A DNA stretch of 64,000 nt from Geminicoccaceae bacterium (GCA_028279345.1 JANQNY010000053.1:1-64000), one strand, 5' to 3'; numbered from the stretch's first letter, positions 54,952 through 63,929 are shown. Translations and numbers: made by a program. Notes: generated by a model not told the origin, from the letters alone.

Positions 54952-56286
54952 ATGAACCGTTTCACGCGGCGTGAGAGCGTCATTCTCGGTGCCGGCGCTG
55001 CGAGCGCGTTGGCGCTGGGCGCAGGCCGGGCGCGCGCGTCCATCCCGACTGCCGACGTTCCTGACCCGGGCTTCGTGCCTGAGGAAGGTGCGACGCTCAC
55101 GGTGCTGCGGCCGAGCAAGTTCGTGCAGGGCGACGAGGACATGTTCATCGCCAACAGCGAAGAGTTCACATCGCTGACGGGCATTCCGGTCGAGATCGAC
55201 TTCGAGAGCTGGACGGACCTGACGCCCAAGGCGGCCGTGGCTTCGTCGATCGGCAGCGGTCCCGACATCATCATGGGCTGGGGCCACATCTCGCATCAAT
55301 ACCCGGACGCGGTCGTTCCACTCGACGACCTGGCCGGCTATCTGGGCGCGAAGTACGGCGGCTGGTGGCCGATGGCCGAGAAGTACGGCAAGCAGGGCGG
55401 CAAGTGGATCTCGATGCCAATCGGTGCATCGGGCGGCCGCTGCGTCTATCGCAAGTCCTGGGTCGAGGAGGCAGGCTTCTCCGAGGTGCCCGGCGACACC
55501 GACGGGTTCCTCGACCTCTGCCGCAAGATGCAGGCGAACGGCCACCCGGCTGGTTTGGCGCTCGGCAATGCCGAGGGCGACGGCAACGCCTGGACCTCTT
55601 GGCTCGTCTGGTCGCATGGCGGCGCCATGGTGGACGAGGACAACAGGGTCATCATCAATTCACCGGAGACCGTCGAGGCGCTCAAGTACGGCAAGGCGCT
55701 CTACGAGACCTTCATTCCCGGCACCGAGTCCTGGCTCGACCCGTCGAACAACAAGGCGTTCCTAGCGGGTCAGCTCGGCCTCACGCAGAACGGAATCTCG
55801 GTCTACTATGCCGCCAAGACCTCGGAAGAGGACGCGATGCGGGAGCTCGCCGAGGACATCTACCACGCGCGCATGCCGATCGGTCCGGCCGGCAAGACGA
55901 CCGAGCGCTCGCTCACTGTCAACGCGATGCTCATGAATTACTCGCCCTACCCGAATGCCGCGAAGGCGTATCTGCAGTTCCTCATGGAAGCCGAACAGTA
56001 CGATCCGTGGCTCACCGCCTGCATCGGCTACTGGAACCACCCGCTCCAGGCCTACGATGCGAGCGCCATCTGGACCGCCGATCCGAAGCATGAGCCCTAC
56101 AAGCATGTGCTCAAGGACGCTCTTTGGGATGGCTACCGTGGCGCCTTGGGCGAGGCGTCGTCGGCGGTGCTCGCCGACTTCGTCATGGTCGAGATGGTGT
56201 CCTCGGTCTGCACGGGCAGGAGCACGCCCGAGGAGGCGGCTGCCGAAGCACAGCGGCGCGCCGAACGGTACTACGGCTCCGCCTGA
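54952..56286 (+). CDS. Extracellular solute-binding protein of a CUT1 importer, Tat-exported
   Basis: A 444-residue family 1 binding protein. The N-terminus RFTRRESVILGAGAASALAL is a twin-arginine type signal, less common than Sec signals in this class, with cleavage after RARA. The mature part has GSGPDIIMGWGHISHQYPD and PIGASGGRCVYRKSWVEEAG, the sugar-binding domain hinge pattern. AGGGAGATC precedes ATG 54952. Substrate unknown; neighbouring zinc alcohol dehydrogenase might oxidise an imported sugar alcohol, but that is only context. Confidence 0.9.
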   Translation: MNRFTRRESVILGAGAASALALGAGRARASIPTADVPDPGFVPEEGATLTVLRPSKFVQGDEDMFIANSEEFTSLTGIPVEIDFESWTDLTPKAAVASSIGSGPDIIMGWGHISHQYPDAVVPLDDLAGYLGAKYGGWWPMAEKYGKQGGKWISMPIGASGGRCVYRKSWVEEAGFSEVPGDTDGFLDLCRKMQANGHPAGLALGNAEGDGNAWTSWLVWSHGGAMVDEDNRVIINSPETVEALKYGKALYETFIPGTESWLDPSNNKAFLAGQLGLTQNGISVYYAAKTSEEDAMRELAEDIYHARMPIGPAGKTTERSLTVNAMLMNYSPYPNAAKAYLQFLMEAEQYDPWLTACIGYWNHPLQAYDASAIWTADPKHEPYKHVLKDALWDGYRGALGEASSAVLADFVMVEMVSSVCTGRSTPEEAAAEAQRRAERYYGSA

Positions 56287-56301
56287 GCTGTGCTGCTCGA
56301 A

Positions 56302-56333
56302 GCCGGCCGTTGCGGCGTACCGCAGCGGCCGGC
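56302..56333 (+). terminator. Strong intercistronic hairpin after the solute-binding protein gene
   Basis: GCCGGCCGTTGCGG (56302-56315) pairs with CCGCAGCGGCCGGC (56320-56333) around CGTA: 14 bp with one G-U pair, 15 bases after the stop. No T-run. As in other importers it probably protects the binding-protein mRNA 3' end and limits permease expression. Confidence 0.65.
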
Positions 56334-56365
56334 CAGCCGCCTAGAGCGCGCTGAAGGAGACGCCG

Positions 56366-57325
56366 TTGGCGACCACCGCGCAGACGCAGCCGGCGAGCCT
56401 GCCGCTGCCCAACCAGTCCCGACTGGCCCGGGTGCTGGACCACAAGCCCACGCTCATCGTGCTCTGTCTGCTGCCGGCGCTCGGGCTGCTCTTGGTCTTC
56501 CTGAGCTTCCCGCTCCTGTTCGGCATCTACCTGGCGTTCACCGACACCCGGCTCGGTCGGCCCGGCGAGTTCATCGGGCTCGAAAACTATCGGAGCCTGT
56601 TCGCCGATCGGACATTCTGGACGGCCGTCTGGTGGACCTGCTTCTACACGGTGTTCGCGACCGTCTTGAAGTTCGGCCTGGGCCTTTGGCTCGCGCTGCT
56701 CTTGAACCATCGCCTGCCGATGAAGTCGCTCTTGCGCGCGATCATCCTGGTGCCCTGGATCGTGCCGACCGTGTTGTCGGCGATCGCCTTCTGGTGGATC
56801 TACGACCCGCAGTTCTCGATCATCTCCTACGTGCTGGTCGACGTGCTCGGCTGGCGCGACACCTACATCAACTTCCTAGGTGATCCTTGGAACGCGCGCT
56901 GGTCGCTCATCGCCGCCAATGTGTGGCGCGGCATCCCATTCGTCGCCATCTGCCTGCTCGCGGGCCTGCAGACCATCCCGCCGTCGCTCTACGAGGCGGC
57001 GATGCTCGACGGCGCCACGCCGTGGCAGCGCTTCTGGCGCATCACGATGCCCATGCTGATGCCGATCCTGGCGATCGTGCTGGCATTCTCGGTGATCTTC
57101 ACCTTCACCGATTTCCAACTCATCTACGCGATCACCCGCGGTGGCCCGGCCAACTCGACGCACCTGATGGCGACGCTGGCCTTCCAGCGCGCGGTGAACG
57201 GTGCGCAGCTCGGCGAAGGCTCCGCGATTGCCGTGGCGATGATCCCGTTCCTGATCTGCGCCACGTTCGTCGCCTACTTCGCGCTCGCCCGGCGCAAGTG
57301 GCAGCAGGGGGGTAGCGATGACTGA
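56366..57325 (+). CDS. CUT1 importer permease (MalF/UgpA-like)
   Basis: A 319-residue inner-membrane protein with six or so helices (IVLCLLPALGLLLVFLSFPL onwards). The ATPase-contact EAA loop is YEAAMLDGATPWQRFWRIT, followed by MPMLMPILAIVLAF. It starts at TTG 56366 with GAAGGAGA six bases upstream; no ATG gives a better start. It overlaps the second permease gene by eight bases. Confidence 0.9.
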   Translation: MATTAQTQPASLPLPNQSRLARVLDHKPTLIVLCLLPALGLLLVFLSFPLLFGIYLAFTDTRLGRPGEFIGLENYRSLFADRTFWTAVWWTCFYTVFATVLKFGLGLWLALLLNHRLPMKSLLRAIILVPWIVPTVLSAIAFWWIYDPQFSIISYVLVDVLGWRDTYINFLGDPWNARWSLIAANVWRGIPFVAICLLAGLQTIPPSLYEAAMLDGATPWQRFWRITMPMLMPILAIVLAFSVIFTFTDFQLIYAITRGGPANSTHLMATLAFQRAVNGAQLGEGSAIAVAMIPFLICATFVAYFALARRKWQQGGSDD

Positions 57326-58214
57326 CGCGGTCGCCGAACGGCCAGACGTCACGCCCGAGCAAGAGGGCCCGGTCGACGATTTGGGCGTGCTGCGGCGCTG
57401 GGTGACGATTTATCTCCCGCTCCTGGTTTTCGTCTTCATTCTATTGTTTCCATTCTATTGGATGGGCATCACGACATTTAAGTCGAACGCGGAACTCTAC
57501 AACTATTCGGAGCACAATCCGTTCTGGGTGTCGTCGCCGACGCTCGACAACATCAAGCGCCTGCTGTTCGAGACCGACTATCCGCAGTGGCTCCTGACGA
57601 CGATGCTGGTCGCCGTGGCGAGCACCTGCTTGGCGCTGTTCGCCAGCGTCTTTGCCGCTTACGCGATCCAGCGGCTACGTTTCCGCGGGTCGGACTATCT
57701 CGGCGTTTCGATCTACCTCGCGTATCTCGTGCCGCCGTCGATCCTCTTCATTCCGCTGGCGATCATGGTGTTCCGCTTCGGCTTGTTCGACACGCGGTTG
57801 GCGCTGATCCTCACCTATCCGACCTTCTTGATCCCGTTCTGCACCTGGCTTCTGATCGGCTACTTCAAGTCGATACCCTACGAGCTCGAGGAGTGCGCGC
57901 TCGTCGACGGCGCGTCGCGGCTGCAGATCCTCTGGCGCATCACGCTGCCGCTCGCCGTGCCGGGGCTGATCTCGGCCGGAATCTTCGCCTTCACACTTTC
58001 CTGGAACGAATTCATCTACGCGCTCGCCTTCATCCAGTCGGACGAGCTGAAAACCGTGCCGGTCGCCGTGCTGACCGAGCTGGTCGAGGGAGACGTCTAC
58101 CACTGGGGCTCGCTGATGGCCGGCGCGCTCTTGGGCTCGGTGCCGGTGGCGCTCTTCTATTCGTTCTTCGTGGACTACTATGTGAGCTCGCTTACGGGCG
58201 CGGTGAAGGAGTAG
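57318..58214 (+). CDS. CUT1 importer permease (MalG/UgpE-like)
   Basis: A 298-residue inner-membrane protein. Helices begin with IYLPLLVFVFILLFPFYWMG; the EAA-type loop is ELEECALVDGASRLQILWRI, then LPLAVPGLISAGIFAF. It pairs with the preceding permease to form the channel and completes the operon of ATPase, binding protein and two permeases. The C-terminus is SSLTGAVKE. Confidence 0.9.
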   Translation: MTDAVAERPDVTPEQEGPVDDLGVLRRWVTIYLPLLVFVFILLFPFYWMGITTFKSNAELYNYSEHNPFWVSSPTLDNIKRLLFETDYPQWLLTTMLVAVASTCLALFASVFAAYAIQRLRFRGSDYLGVSIYLAYLVPPSILFIPLAIMVFRFGLFDTRLALILTYPTFLIPFCTWLLIGYFKSIPYELEECALVDGASRLQILWRITLPLAVPGLISAGIFAFTLSWNEFIYALAFIQSDELKTVPVAVLTELVEGDVYHWGSLMAGALLGSVPVALFYSFFVDYYVSSLTGAVKE

Positions 58215-58471
58215 CTGGCTACTGTTGAGGAACGGCGGCGCGCGCGCTCGGAGCGAACAGCCACGGCGCGGTTGTCGCACGAAGGCTCCGCGGAGGTCCC
58301 ACGACTGCGTTCCGCGATCGACCGAGAACAGCGGGGCCATGGCGCTCTTGCTTGGTCTCCGCGAGCGCCGCGCCTGCCGAGGACGGCCGGCTTCCGATCG
58401 ATGATGACGGCTTGATCACGGAACATCCCTCATGGTTTGTCGTCGATGCAGGTGTAACCAGGAGGTCACTG

Positions 58472-58882
58472 ATGACGGATCACGAGCATACCCCCAGGTG
58501 GAAAACCCTCTTCCTGACGCTGCTGCTGGGCGGCGTCATGAGCTTCGGCCTCGTCGCTTGCGGCGAAGGTGAGGACGAGGAGACGACGACGGGCGAGGCG
58601 GAGACCACGCTCGAGGGCAGCGCCGAGGCGACCGGTCAGGCTGTAGAGGACGCTGCGGATAGTGCAGCCGCCACGGCGGAACAGGCAGCGACCGAGGCGC
58701 AAGGTGCTGCGCGTGAGGCGGCCGAGGACGCCAGCGAGGCGTTGGGCGAGGCCACCGACAGCGCTGGCCAGGCGGCCAATGAAGCGGCCGAGAGTGCCGC
58801 GGACGCAGCGCGCGAAGCGGCAGCAGCGGCGGAGAACGCGGCTGACAGCGCGCGCGACACGGTCGAAGACGCGACCCGCTGA
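58472..58882 (+). CDS. Ala/Glu-rich lipoprotein with long helical repeat region
   Basis: A 136-residue lipoprotein: signal TLFLTLLLGGVMSFGLVAC with the lipobox cysteine, a short acidic-threonine linker (EDEETTTGEAETT), then about 95 residues dominated by Ala, Glu, Asp and Thr with a strong helical heptad/11-mer rhythm (AEDASEALGEATDSAGQAAN). It resembles LEA-like or entericidin-associated proteins, so an envelope stress or spacer role is possible. AGGAGG precedes ATG 58472. No operon partner; a hairpin terminator lies about 180 bases downstream. Confidence 0.72.
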   Translation: MTDHEHTPRWKTLFLTLLLGGVMSFGLVACGEGEDEETTTGEAETTLEGSAEATGQAVEDAADSAAATAEQAATEAQGAAREAAEDASEALGEATDSAGQAANEAAESAADAAREAAAAAENAADSARDTVEDATR

Positions 58883-59061
58883 GAGAGCGGGCGCGGGCCA
58901 TCCAGGTCTTTGGCCTAGGGCGGTCCTGCTTGGCTCGGACGGTGCTCCCCGGCGGATCGTCGAAGGGCGCCGCGCGCCGAGCCGTAGCGCTCTAGGTTCA
59001 GGACCCTCGCCCTTCCCGACGCTTTGAGCCGGGGCGTCTCCAAGAAGCTAGTGCATGGTGA

Positions 59062-59092
59062 ACGCGATCGAAGCTTATCGCTTCGGTCGCGT
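59062..59092 (+). terminator. Candidate intrinsic terminator after the Ala-rich lipoprotein gene
   Basis: ACGCGATCGAAGC (59062-59074) pairs with GCTTCGGTCGCGT (59080-59092) around TTATC: a 13-bp stem with one G-U pair, followed by CTTTGCTCT. The tail is T-rich for this genome. It lies 180 bp after the lipoprotein and 88 bp before the NTF2-like gene. Confidence 0.55.
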
Positions 59093-59179
59093 CTTTGCTC
59101 TAGCGGTGGAGGCGATGCACTCACTGCCTGGGCCGCACATGTGCGGGTACCCGGAGTTGGGGGTGACCGAGGTGAGGGG

Positions 59180-59581
59180 GTGAGCGATGGGAGCGACGCA
59201 GGCGCGGTGCGGATGATGGCGGAGGCCTACACGGCGGCTTGGAACTCCGGTTCTCCCGATGTCGTCGCGTCGTTCTACACCGAAGACGGCCAGATCGTGA
59301 TCAATTGTGGCCAGCCTTGGCAGGGCCGGGCGGGTGTCGCGTCAATGGCGGCGGGCTTCTTTACGGATGTTCCGGACCTGTTGCTGACGGGCGACGACGT
59401 TCGCTGCGCAGGAACCCATGCGGTGTACGCGTGGACGTTCACCGGACGTGACGCGAAGACGGGCAGCGCGTTGAGGGTCAGTGGCTGGGAGGAATGGGAG
59501 CTGAACGCGGAACTCAAGGTCCAAGCTTCGCGTGGTTGGTTCGACGCGGACGATTGCGCGCGGCAGGTCGAAGGCGGCTGA
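59180..59581 (+). CDS. NTF2-like/SnoaL-type small protein
   Basis: A 133-residue protein of the NTF2-like alpha-beta cone fold: AEAYTAAWNSGSPDVVASFY, DGQIVINCGQPWQGRAGVASM, and beta strands ending WEEWELNAELKVQASRGWFD. This fold serves isomerases, dehydratases and binding proteins; the conserved Asp/His pair of active isomerases is not obvious, so function is open. GTG 59180 has a GA-rich ribosome site; the frame is open from 59024 but overlaps the hairpin at 59062. Confidence 0.75.
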   Translation: MSDGSDAGAVRMMAEAYTAAWNSGSPDVVASFYTEDGQIVINCGQPWQGRAGVASMAAGFFTDVPDLLLTGDDVRCAGTHAVYAWTFTGRDAKTGSALRVSGWEEWELNAELKVQASRGWFDADDCARQVEGG

Positions 59582-59624
59582 GCCCGCGTTCTTCAGCCGC
59601 TAGGAAGCCGCCGCACGCCCGAGC

Positions 59625-60590
59625 GTGTTCGGCGTGATCAGGCGGTTCTGGCAATCGGCGATGATCGGTCTCGCGCGCTCGCCGAGCGTGCGACACTTCA
59701 TGCAGACGTCTCGCGCCACGTCCGGGGTTCGCTCACGCTATATCGCGATCGGCGATGCGGCGGGCGCCGTTGCCCGAGCACAGACGCTTTGGCACGACGC
59801 CGGAATCCGGGTGTCGCTCTTCTATCTGGGCGAGTACGTCGACGATCCGGCGCTCGTCGAGGAGAACGTCGAGGCCAAGCTCGATGCGGCGCGGATGCTC
59901 GGGGCGGCTGGGCTCGACGTGCACGTGTCCGTCGATCTCACCCAAGTCGGCCATATGCTCGATCCGGGCCTCGCCCGGCGTCACCTGGATGCCCTCGCCG
60001 CGGCGGTAGGCGAAGCCGCGTCCGGCCGCCCGGGCCTCCATGTCCTGATGCTCGATATGGAGGACCGCTCGGTCGTCGACGCCACGATTGCCCTCCATGA
60101 CGAGCTGGCGCGGCGAGGGCGCCCGGTCGCGCTGACGCTTCAGGCGAACCTCGAGCGCACGGCCGACGACCTCGAAAGGCAGGTGCGTCGCGGGTCACGT
60201 GTCCGGCTCGTCAAGGGTGCGTTCCCCGAGCCCCGCTCGGGCACCTTCCCTACCAGAGCCGCCATCAAGGCGAACTTCCGGCGGCTGATCGATCAGATGC
60301 TGGCGTCCGAGGCGCTGGAGCAGGGCTTCTATCCCATCATCGCCACGCACGACGAACGGCTGATCGAGCACGCTCGAGAGCATGCCGAAGCGAACGGCTG
60401 GCCCGTCGGCGCCTACGAGTTCGAGATGCTGTTGGGCGTGCGCGAAACCGTGGCACGTCAGCTGGTTTCGGAAGGTGAGCGCGTCCGTCTCTACATGCCC
60501 TTCGGCCACGATTGGTGGCCCTACACGGCACGCCGCATCGGCGAGACCCCGGCCAACGCCTGGCTGCTGGCGCGCTCGCTGGTGGGATAG
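59625..60590 (+). CDS. Proline dehydrogenase, monofunctional
   Basis: A 321-residue FAD-dependent proline dehydrogenase (PRODH barrel), oxidising proline to pyrroline-5-carboxylate at the membrane. Landmarks are LDVHVSVDLTQVGHMLD, LMLDMEDRSVVDAT, SRVRLVKGAFPEP, IIATHDERLIEHA and YEFEMLLGV, and late RLYMPFGHDWWPYTARRIGE with the substrate arginines. It lacks the P5C dehydrogenase half of PutA. Start GTG 59625. It converges on the cytochrome c gene 13 bases away. Confidence 0.88.
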   Translation: MFGVIRRFWQSAMIGLARSPSVRHFMQTSRATSGVRSRYIAIGDAAGAVARAQTLWHDAGIRVSLFYLGEYVDDPALVEENVEAKLDAARMLGAAGLDVHVSVDLTQVGHMLDPGLARRHLDALAAAVGEAASGRPGLHVLMLDMEDRSVVDATIALHDELARRGRPVALTLQANLERTADDLERQVRRGSRVRLVKGAFPEPRSGTFPTRAAIKANFRRLIDQMLASEALEQGFYPIIATHDERLIEHAREHAEANGWPVGAYEFEMLLGVRETVARQLVSEGERVRLYMPFGHDWWPYTARRIGETPANAWLLARSLVG

Positions 60591-60603
60591 TGCGGTGACC
60601 TCG

Positions 60604-60933
60604 TCACTCAGGCAGCTCGACACTCACGCGGATGGCGCTGTACCAAGCGGCGACGTTGGCGATCTCGGTGTCGCTGAGATTTGCCGCGATGATGCTCATG
60701 ATCTCATGCTGGCGCCGACCCTCGCTGTAAGCCCTGAGCTGCGTCTCGAGGTAAAGCGCGCTCTCGCCTGCAAGATTTGGCGCGTCCGGTTGCTTGGCGA
60801 TGCCGTCGATGCCGTGGCAGACGGCGCACTGACGAGCGGTCTCGCGACCGCTAGTGATGTCGCCGGCGGCTGGCGCCCGACCACTGGCCAACAACGCGAC
60901 CCCGAGCGTCGCCAACGCAAGCATGCATCGCAT
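60604..60933 (-). CDS. Small periplasmic cytochrome c
   Basis: A 109-residue single-haem cytochrome. Signal peptide MLALATLGVALLASGRAPA is followed by the haem site CAVCHG and the axial methionine region AYSEGRRQHEIMSII. It is related to the class I cytochrome c553/c4 type. It lies downstream of a sorbosone dehydrogenase-like gene on the same strand, the usual pairing in which the cytochrome accepts electrons. ATG 60933 has GGAG eight bases upstream. Confidence 0.87.
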   Translation of the reverse strand: MRCMLALATLGVALLASGRAPAAGDITSGRETARQCAVCHGIDGIAKQPDAPNLAGESALYLETQLRAYSEGRRQHEIMSIIAANLSDTEIANVAAWYSAIRVSVELPE

Positions 60934-60948
60934 GGGCCTACTCCAACT

Positions 60949-60979
60949 GGCCGCACGCCCGGTGTGCAGGCGTGCGGCC
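60949..60979 (-). terminator. Perfect 11-bp inverted repeat between the dehydrogenase and cytochrome genes
   Basis: GGCCGCACGCC (60949-60959) and GGCGTGCGGCC (60969-60979) enclose a 9-nt loop, 24 bases after the dehydrogenase stop and 15 bases before the cytochrome start. It is likely an mRNA-stabilising or attenuating hairpin within the operon. Confidence 0.5.
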
Positions 60980-61003
60980 GAGGCGAGTTCTGAGGACCGG
61001 CAG

Positions 61004-62257
61004 CTAGCCTTCGTACCAGATGCGGTAGAGCGCACCCGCGAAGTCGTCCGAGACGAGCAGCGAGCCGTCGGGAAGCTGCGCCACATCGACCGGGCGCCCG
61101 TAGTACTCGCCCGTGGCGTCGTCGAGCCAGCCCTCGGCGAACACCCGCGACTCCCCGGCGCTCCCGTCTTCCAAGACTTCCGTGAACATCACCCGCGCGC
61201 CGATCGGCGTCGTTCGATTCCAGGAACCATGCTGGGCGTAGAAGATACCGCCCCGATACTCGGCCGGAAACTGCCGCCCTGTGTAGAAGATCATGCCGAG
61301 ATCGGCGGCGTGAGCAACGGTCTCCACCACGGGAAAGACGGCATCCGCCGGAGGCTCGCTGTCCTTGTACTCGTTGGTGCGGGTGCTGCCGCCGCCGTAC
61401 CAGGGGAAGCCGAAATGTTGATAGGCGGCAGACTGGCGGTTGAGTTCGCCAGGTGGGATGTCGTCACCCATGCCGTCCACTTGGTTGTCGGTCCACCAGA
61501 GCTCACCATTGGCCGGGTTGAAGTCCATCCCGACAGAGTTCCTGACGCCGTAGGTGTAGACCTCGCGGTCGGAGCCGTCGCGCTCCATGCGGATGATCCC
61601 ACCGATACCCCACTTGTCGTAGAGGCCCATCTTCTCCGGCGGCGGCACGTTGAAGGGCTGGCCGAGCGAGATGTAGAGCATGTTGTCGGGGCCGATGCGG
61701 CAGACGCGGGCCGAGTGGTTGAAGCTCTCCTCCTCCTTCGGGATCAGCTCGCCCTTTGGCACGACGACATCCACCGCGACGTCTGCGCCCTCGAAGAAGA
61801 ACTCGGCCGCGGGAAACACCAAGACGCGGTTCTGTTCCGCTACGTAGAGAAAGCCGTCCGCCGAGAAACAGACGCCGTTAGGTATAGCGAAATCGACCGC
61901 CGGAGCAAACTCGAGAACTTCGTCGGCAACGCGGTTCTTGTCTCGGTCGACGACCGACCAGACGTTGTTCTTGCGGGTCCCGACAAAGGCCACCGTGCCC
62001 TGCGGCGCCACCGCGATGTGACGGGCATCGGGAACAACGGCGTAGAGCTCGATCTTGAAGCCGGGCGGCAGTTCCACCCGCTCCTCGAGGATCGAGCGCA
62101 GCTGCTCGGCGCGCTCGCCCGATTGCGGCACCGCCATCATGGTTTCGCCTGTCGTCTGAAAGCTGCGAAGCCGGTCCAAGCCGGTGTCCTGTGCGAGAGC
62201 CGGCATCGCGAGCGCGACAGCCGCTGTCGCCAGCGCAAGATGGCGCGACATGTTCAT
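61004..62257 (-). CDS. Soluble sorbosone/glucose dehydrogenase-like beta-propeller protein (probably PQQ-dependent)
   Basis: A 417-residue exported six-bladed propeller. Signal peptide HLALATAAVALAMPALAQ. Blade motifs include GFKIELYAVVPDARHIAVA, LYVAEQNRVLVF, NHSARVCRIGPDNMLYISLG, VRNSVGMDFNPANGELWWTD and LPDGSLLVSDDFAGALYRI, as in sorbosone dehydrogenases and PQQ glucose dehydrogenases. It would oxidise an aldose or sugar aldehyde and reduce the cytochrome encoded next. ATG 62257 and ATG 62251 are both possible; GGGAGG is better spaced for the second. Confidence 0.87.
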   Translation of the reverse strand: MNMSRHLALATAAVALAMPALAQDTGLDRLRSFQTTGETMMAVPQSGERAEQLRSILEERVELPPGFKIELYAVVPDARHIAVAPQGTVAFVGTRKNNVWSVVDRDKNRVADEVLEFAPAVDFAIPNGVCFSADGFLYVAEQNRVLVFPAAEFFFEGADVAVDVVVPKGELIPKEEESFNHSARVCRIGPDNMLYISLGQPFNVPPPEKMGLYDKWGIGGIIRMERDGSDREVYTYGVRNSVGMDFNPANGELWWTDNQVDGMGDDIPPGELNRQSAAYQHFGFPWYGGGSTRTNEYKDSEPPADAVFPVVETVAHAADLGMIFYTGRQFPAEYRGGIFYAQHGSWNRTTPIGARVMFTEVLEDGSAGESRVFAEGWLDDATGEYYGRPVDVAQLPDGSLLVSDDFAGALYRIWYEG

Positions 62258-62469
62258 GACCTCCCTGATGCGAACACTTCTTATGCTTTTGTCGTAGTTC
62301 GAATCACAACGTCAGACAAGTGCGCGCCTGTACCCGCCACAACCTGGACAACGTATGGCAAATTCGTCCGGCGATGTGGGCTCATGCGGCAGCCGCCGCA
62401 AGGCGTTCGCTCGTGCGAGCCAGAACTCGGCCGCCAGCGTGGCCGCGCATTGGGTAGGGGCCTTGAGCG

Positions 62470-63168
62470 CTAAACCGTCAGCCGCGCACGCACGGTCGCC
62501 TCATCCATCTCGGCGCGCGTGCCGGCGAGGACGATCTGGCCGCGCTCCATAACCGCGAAACGATCGGCGAGCGCTTGGGCGAACTCAAAGTACTGCTCGA
62601 CGAGAAGGATCGCCATGTCGCCCCGGTCGCGGAGCAGGCCGATGACGCGTTCGATCTCCTGGATGATCGACGGCTGAATGCCCTCGGTCGGTTCATCGAG
62701 GACCAGCAGGCGGGGTCGGGTGACGAGGGCCCGGCCGATGGCGAGCTGCTGCTGCTGGCCGCCCGAGAGGTCACCGCCACGGCGGTCGAGCATGGTCTGC
62801 AGGACCGGGAACAGCGCGAAGACCTCGTTCGGTACGCGGCTGCCGCTCGGCAGGACGGCAAGCCCCGTCTCCAGGTTCTCGCGCACCGTCAAGAGCGGGA
62901 AGATCTCGCGGCCCTGCGGCACGAGGGCCACGCCGCGGCGCGCGCGTTGGTGCGGCTTGAGCCCTGCGAGCGAGCGGCCCTCCAGCACGATGTCGCCGCG
63001 GCTCACCGGGTGGTGGCCCGTGATGGCGCGAAGGAGGCTCGTCTTGCCGACACCATTGCGACCGAGCAGGCACGTGATCTGGCCAGGCTCGACGAGCAGA
63101 TCGACGCCTCGAAGGATCTGAGCGGCACCGTAGTGCAGGTCGACGTCCCGGACCTCGAGCCCATCCAT
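62470..63168 (-). CDS. urtE: Urea ABC transporter ATPase
   Basis: A 232-residue ATPase of the LivF/UrtE group: Walker A GRNGVGKTS, signature LSGGQQQQLAIGRAL, Walker B LLVLDEPTEGIQPSI, H-loop LLVEQYFEFA. The DEPTEGIQPSII and the long Q-run of the signature are typical of UrtE. It lies three bases after urtD and is the last gene of the urt operon entering from the right. Uptake of urea or short amides is expected. Confidence 0.92.
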   Translation of the reverse strand: MDGLEVRDVDLHYGAAQILRGVDLLVEPGQITCLLGRNGVGKTSLLRAITGHHPVSRGDIVLEGRSLAGLKPHQRARRGVALVPQGREIFPLLTVRENLETGLAVLPSGSRVPNEVFALFPVLQTMLDRRGGDLSGGQQQQLAIGRALVTRPRLLVLDEPTEGIQPSIIQEIERVIGLLRDRGDMAILLVEQYFEFAQALADRFAVMERGQIVLAGTRAEMDEATVRARLTV

Positions 63169-63171
63169 CGC

Positions 63172-63927
63172 TCAGCGCCCCAGATACACTTCGATGACGC
63201 GATGATCGGCGCTCACCTGGTCGAGCGAGCCCTCGGCGAGGACGCTTCCCTCGTGCAGCACGGTCACGCGGCAGCCGAGCTCACGGACGAACGCCATGTC
63301 GTGCTCGACGACGACGACCGAGTGGCTCTGGGCGATCTCCTTCAGAAGCGTCGCCGTTTCGGCGGTCTCGGCGTCGGTCATCCCCGCTGCGGGCTCGTCG
63401 ACGAGCAGGAGCTTCGGGTCTTGTGCTAGCAGCATGCCGATCTCGAGCCACTGCTTCTGGCCGTGGCTCAGTGCACCTGCGGGCTCTTCGCGCACATGGC
63501 CGAGCCTGATGATGCCCAAGATCTCATCGATGCGGCCCCGGTCGTCGCGCCCGAGCCGGGCGAACAACGTACGGTAGGGGCTGCGGTTGCCCTTGAGCGC
63601 CAGAAGCAGGTTGTCGAACACGGAGTGATGCTCGAAGACCGTTGGCTTCTGGAACTTGCGGCCGATGCCGAGGCCCGCGATCGCCGCCTCGTCTTGGCGG
63701 GTAAGGTCGACCTTGCCCTCGAACAGGACCGTGCCGCCGTCGGGCCGGGTCTTGCCGGTGACGACATCCATCATCGTCGTCTTGCCGGCACCATTGGGGC
63801 CGATGATCGCGCGCAGCTCGCCCGGATCGATGAGGAAACTCAACGCGTTCAGCGCTTTGAAGCCGTCGAAGCTGACGCTGACGCCGTCGAGGTAGAGGAT
63901 CGCGTCGGTCGTGGGCGGATAGGCCAT
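63172..63927 (-). CDS. urtD: Urea ABC transporter ATPase
   Basis: A 251-residue ATPase of the LivG/UrtD group: Walker A GPNGAGKTTMMD, the UrtD-typical GRKFQKPTVFEHHSVFDNL, signature LSHGQKQWLEIGMLLAQDP, Walker B LLLVDEPAAGMTDAET. The LSHGQKQWLEIGM form distinguishes it from LivG. It starts two bases after the urtC stop and precedes urtE. Confidence 0.93.
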   Translation of the reverse strand: MAYPPTTDAILYLDGVSVSFDGFKALNALSFLIDPGELRAIIGPNGAGKTTMMDVVTGKTRPDGGTVLFEGKVDLTRQDEAAIAGLGIGRKFQKPTVFEHHSVFDNLLLALKGNRSPYRTLFARLGRDDRGRIDEILGIIRLGHVREEPAGALSHGQKQWLEIGMLLAQDPKLLLVDEPAAGMTDAETAETATLLKEIAQSHSVVVVEHDMAFVRELGCRVTVLHEGSVLAEGSLDQVSADHRVIEVYLGR

Positions 63928-63929
63928 GG

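Noticed and set aside
61208..61225. GTTCGATTCCAGGAACC, resembling a tRNA T-arm
   Set aside because: It lies inside the sorbosone dehydrogenase-like coding sequence and no acceptor, D or anticodon arms can be formed around it.
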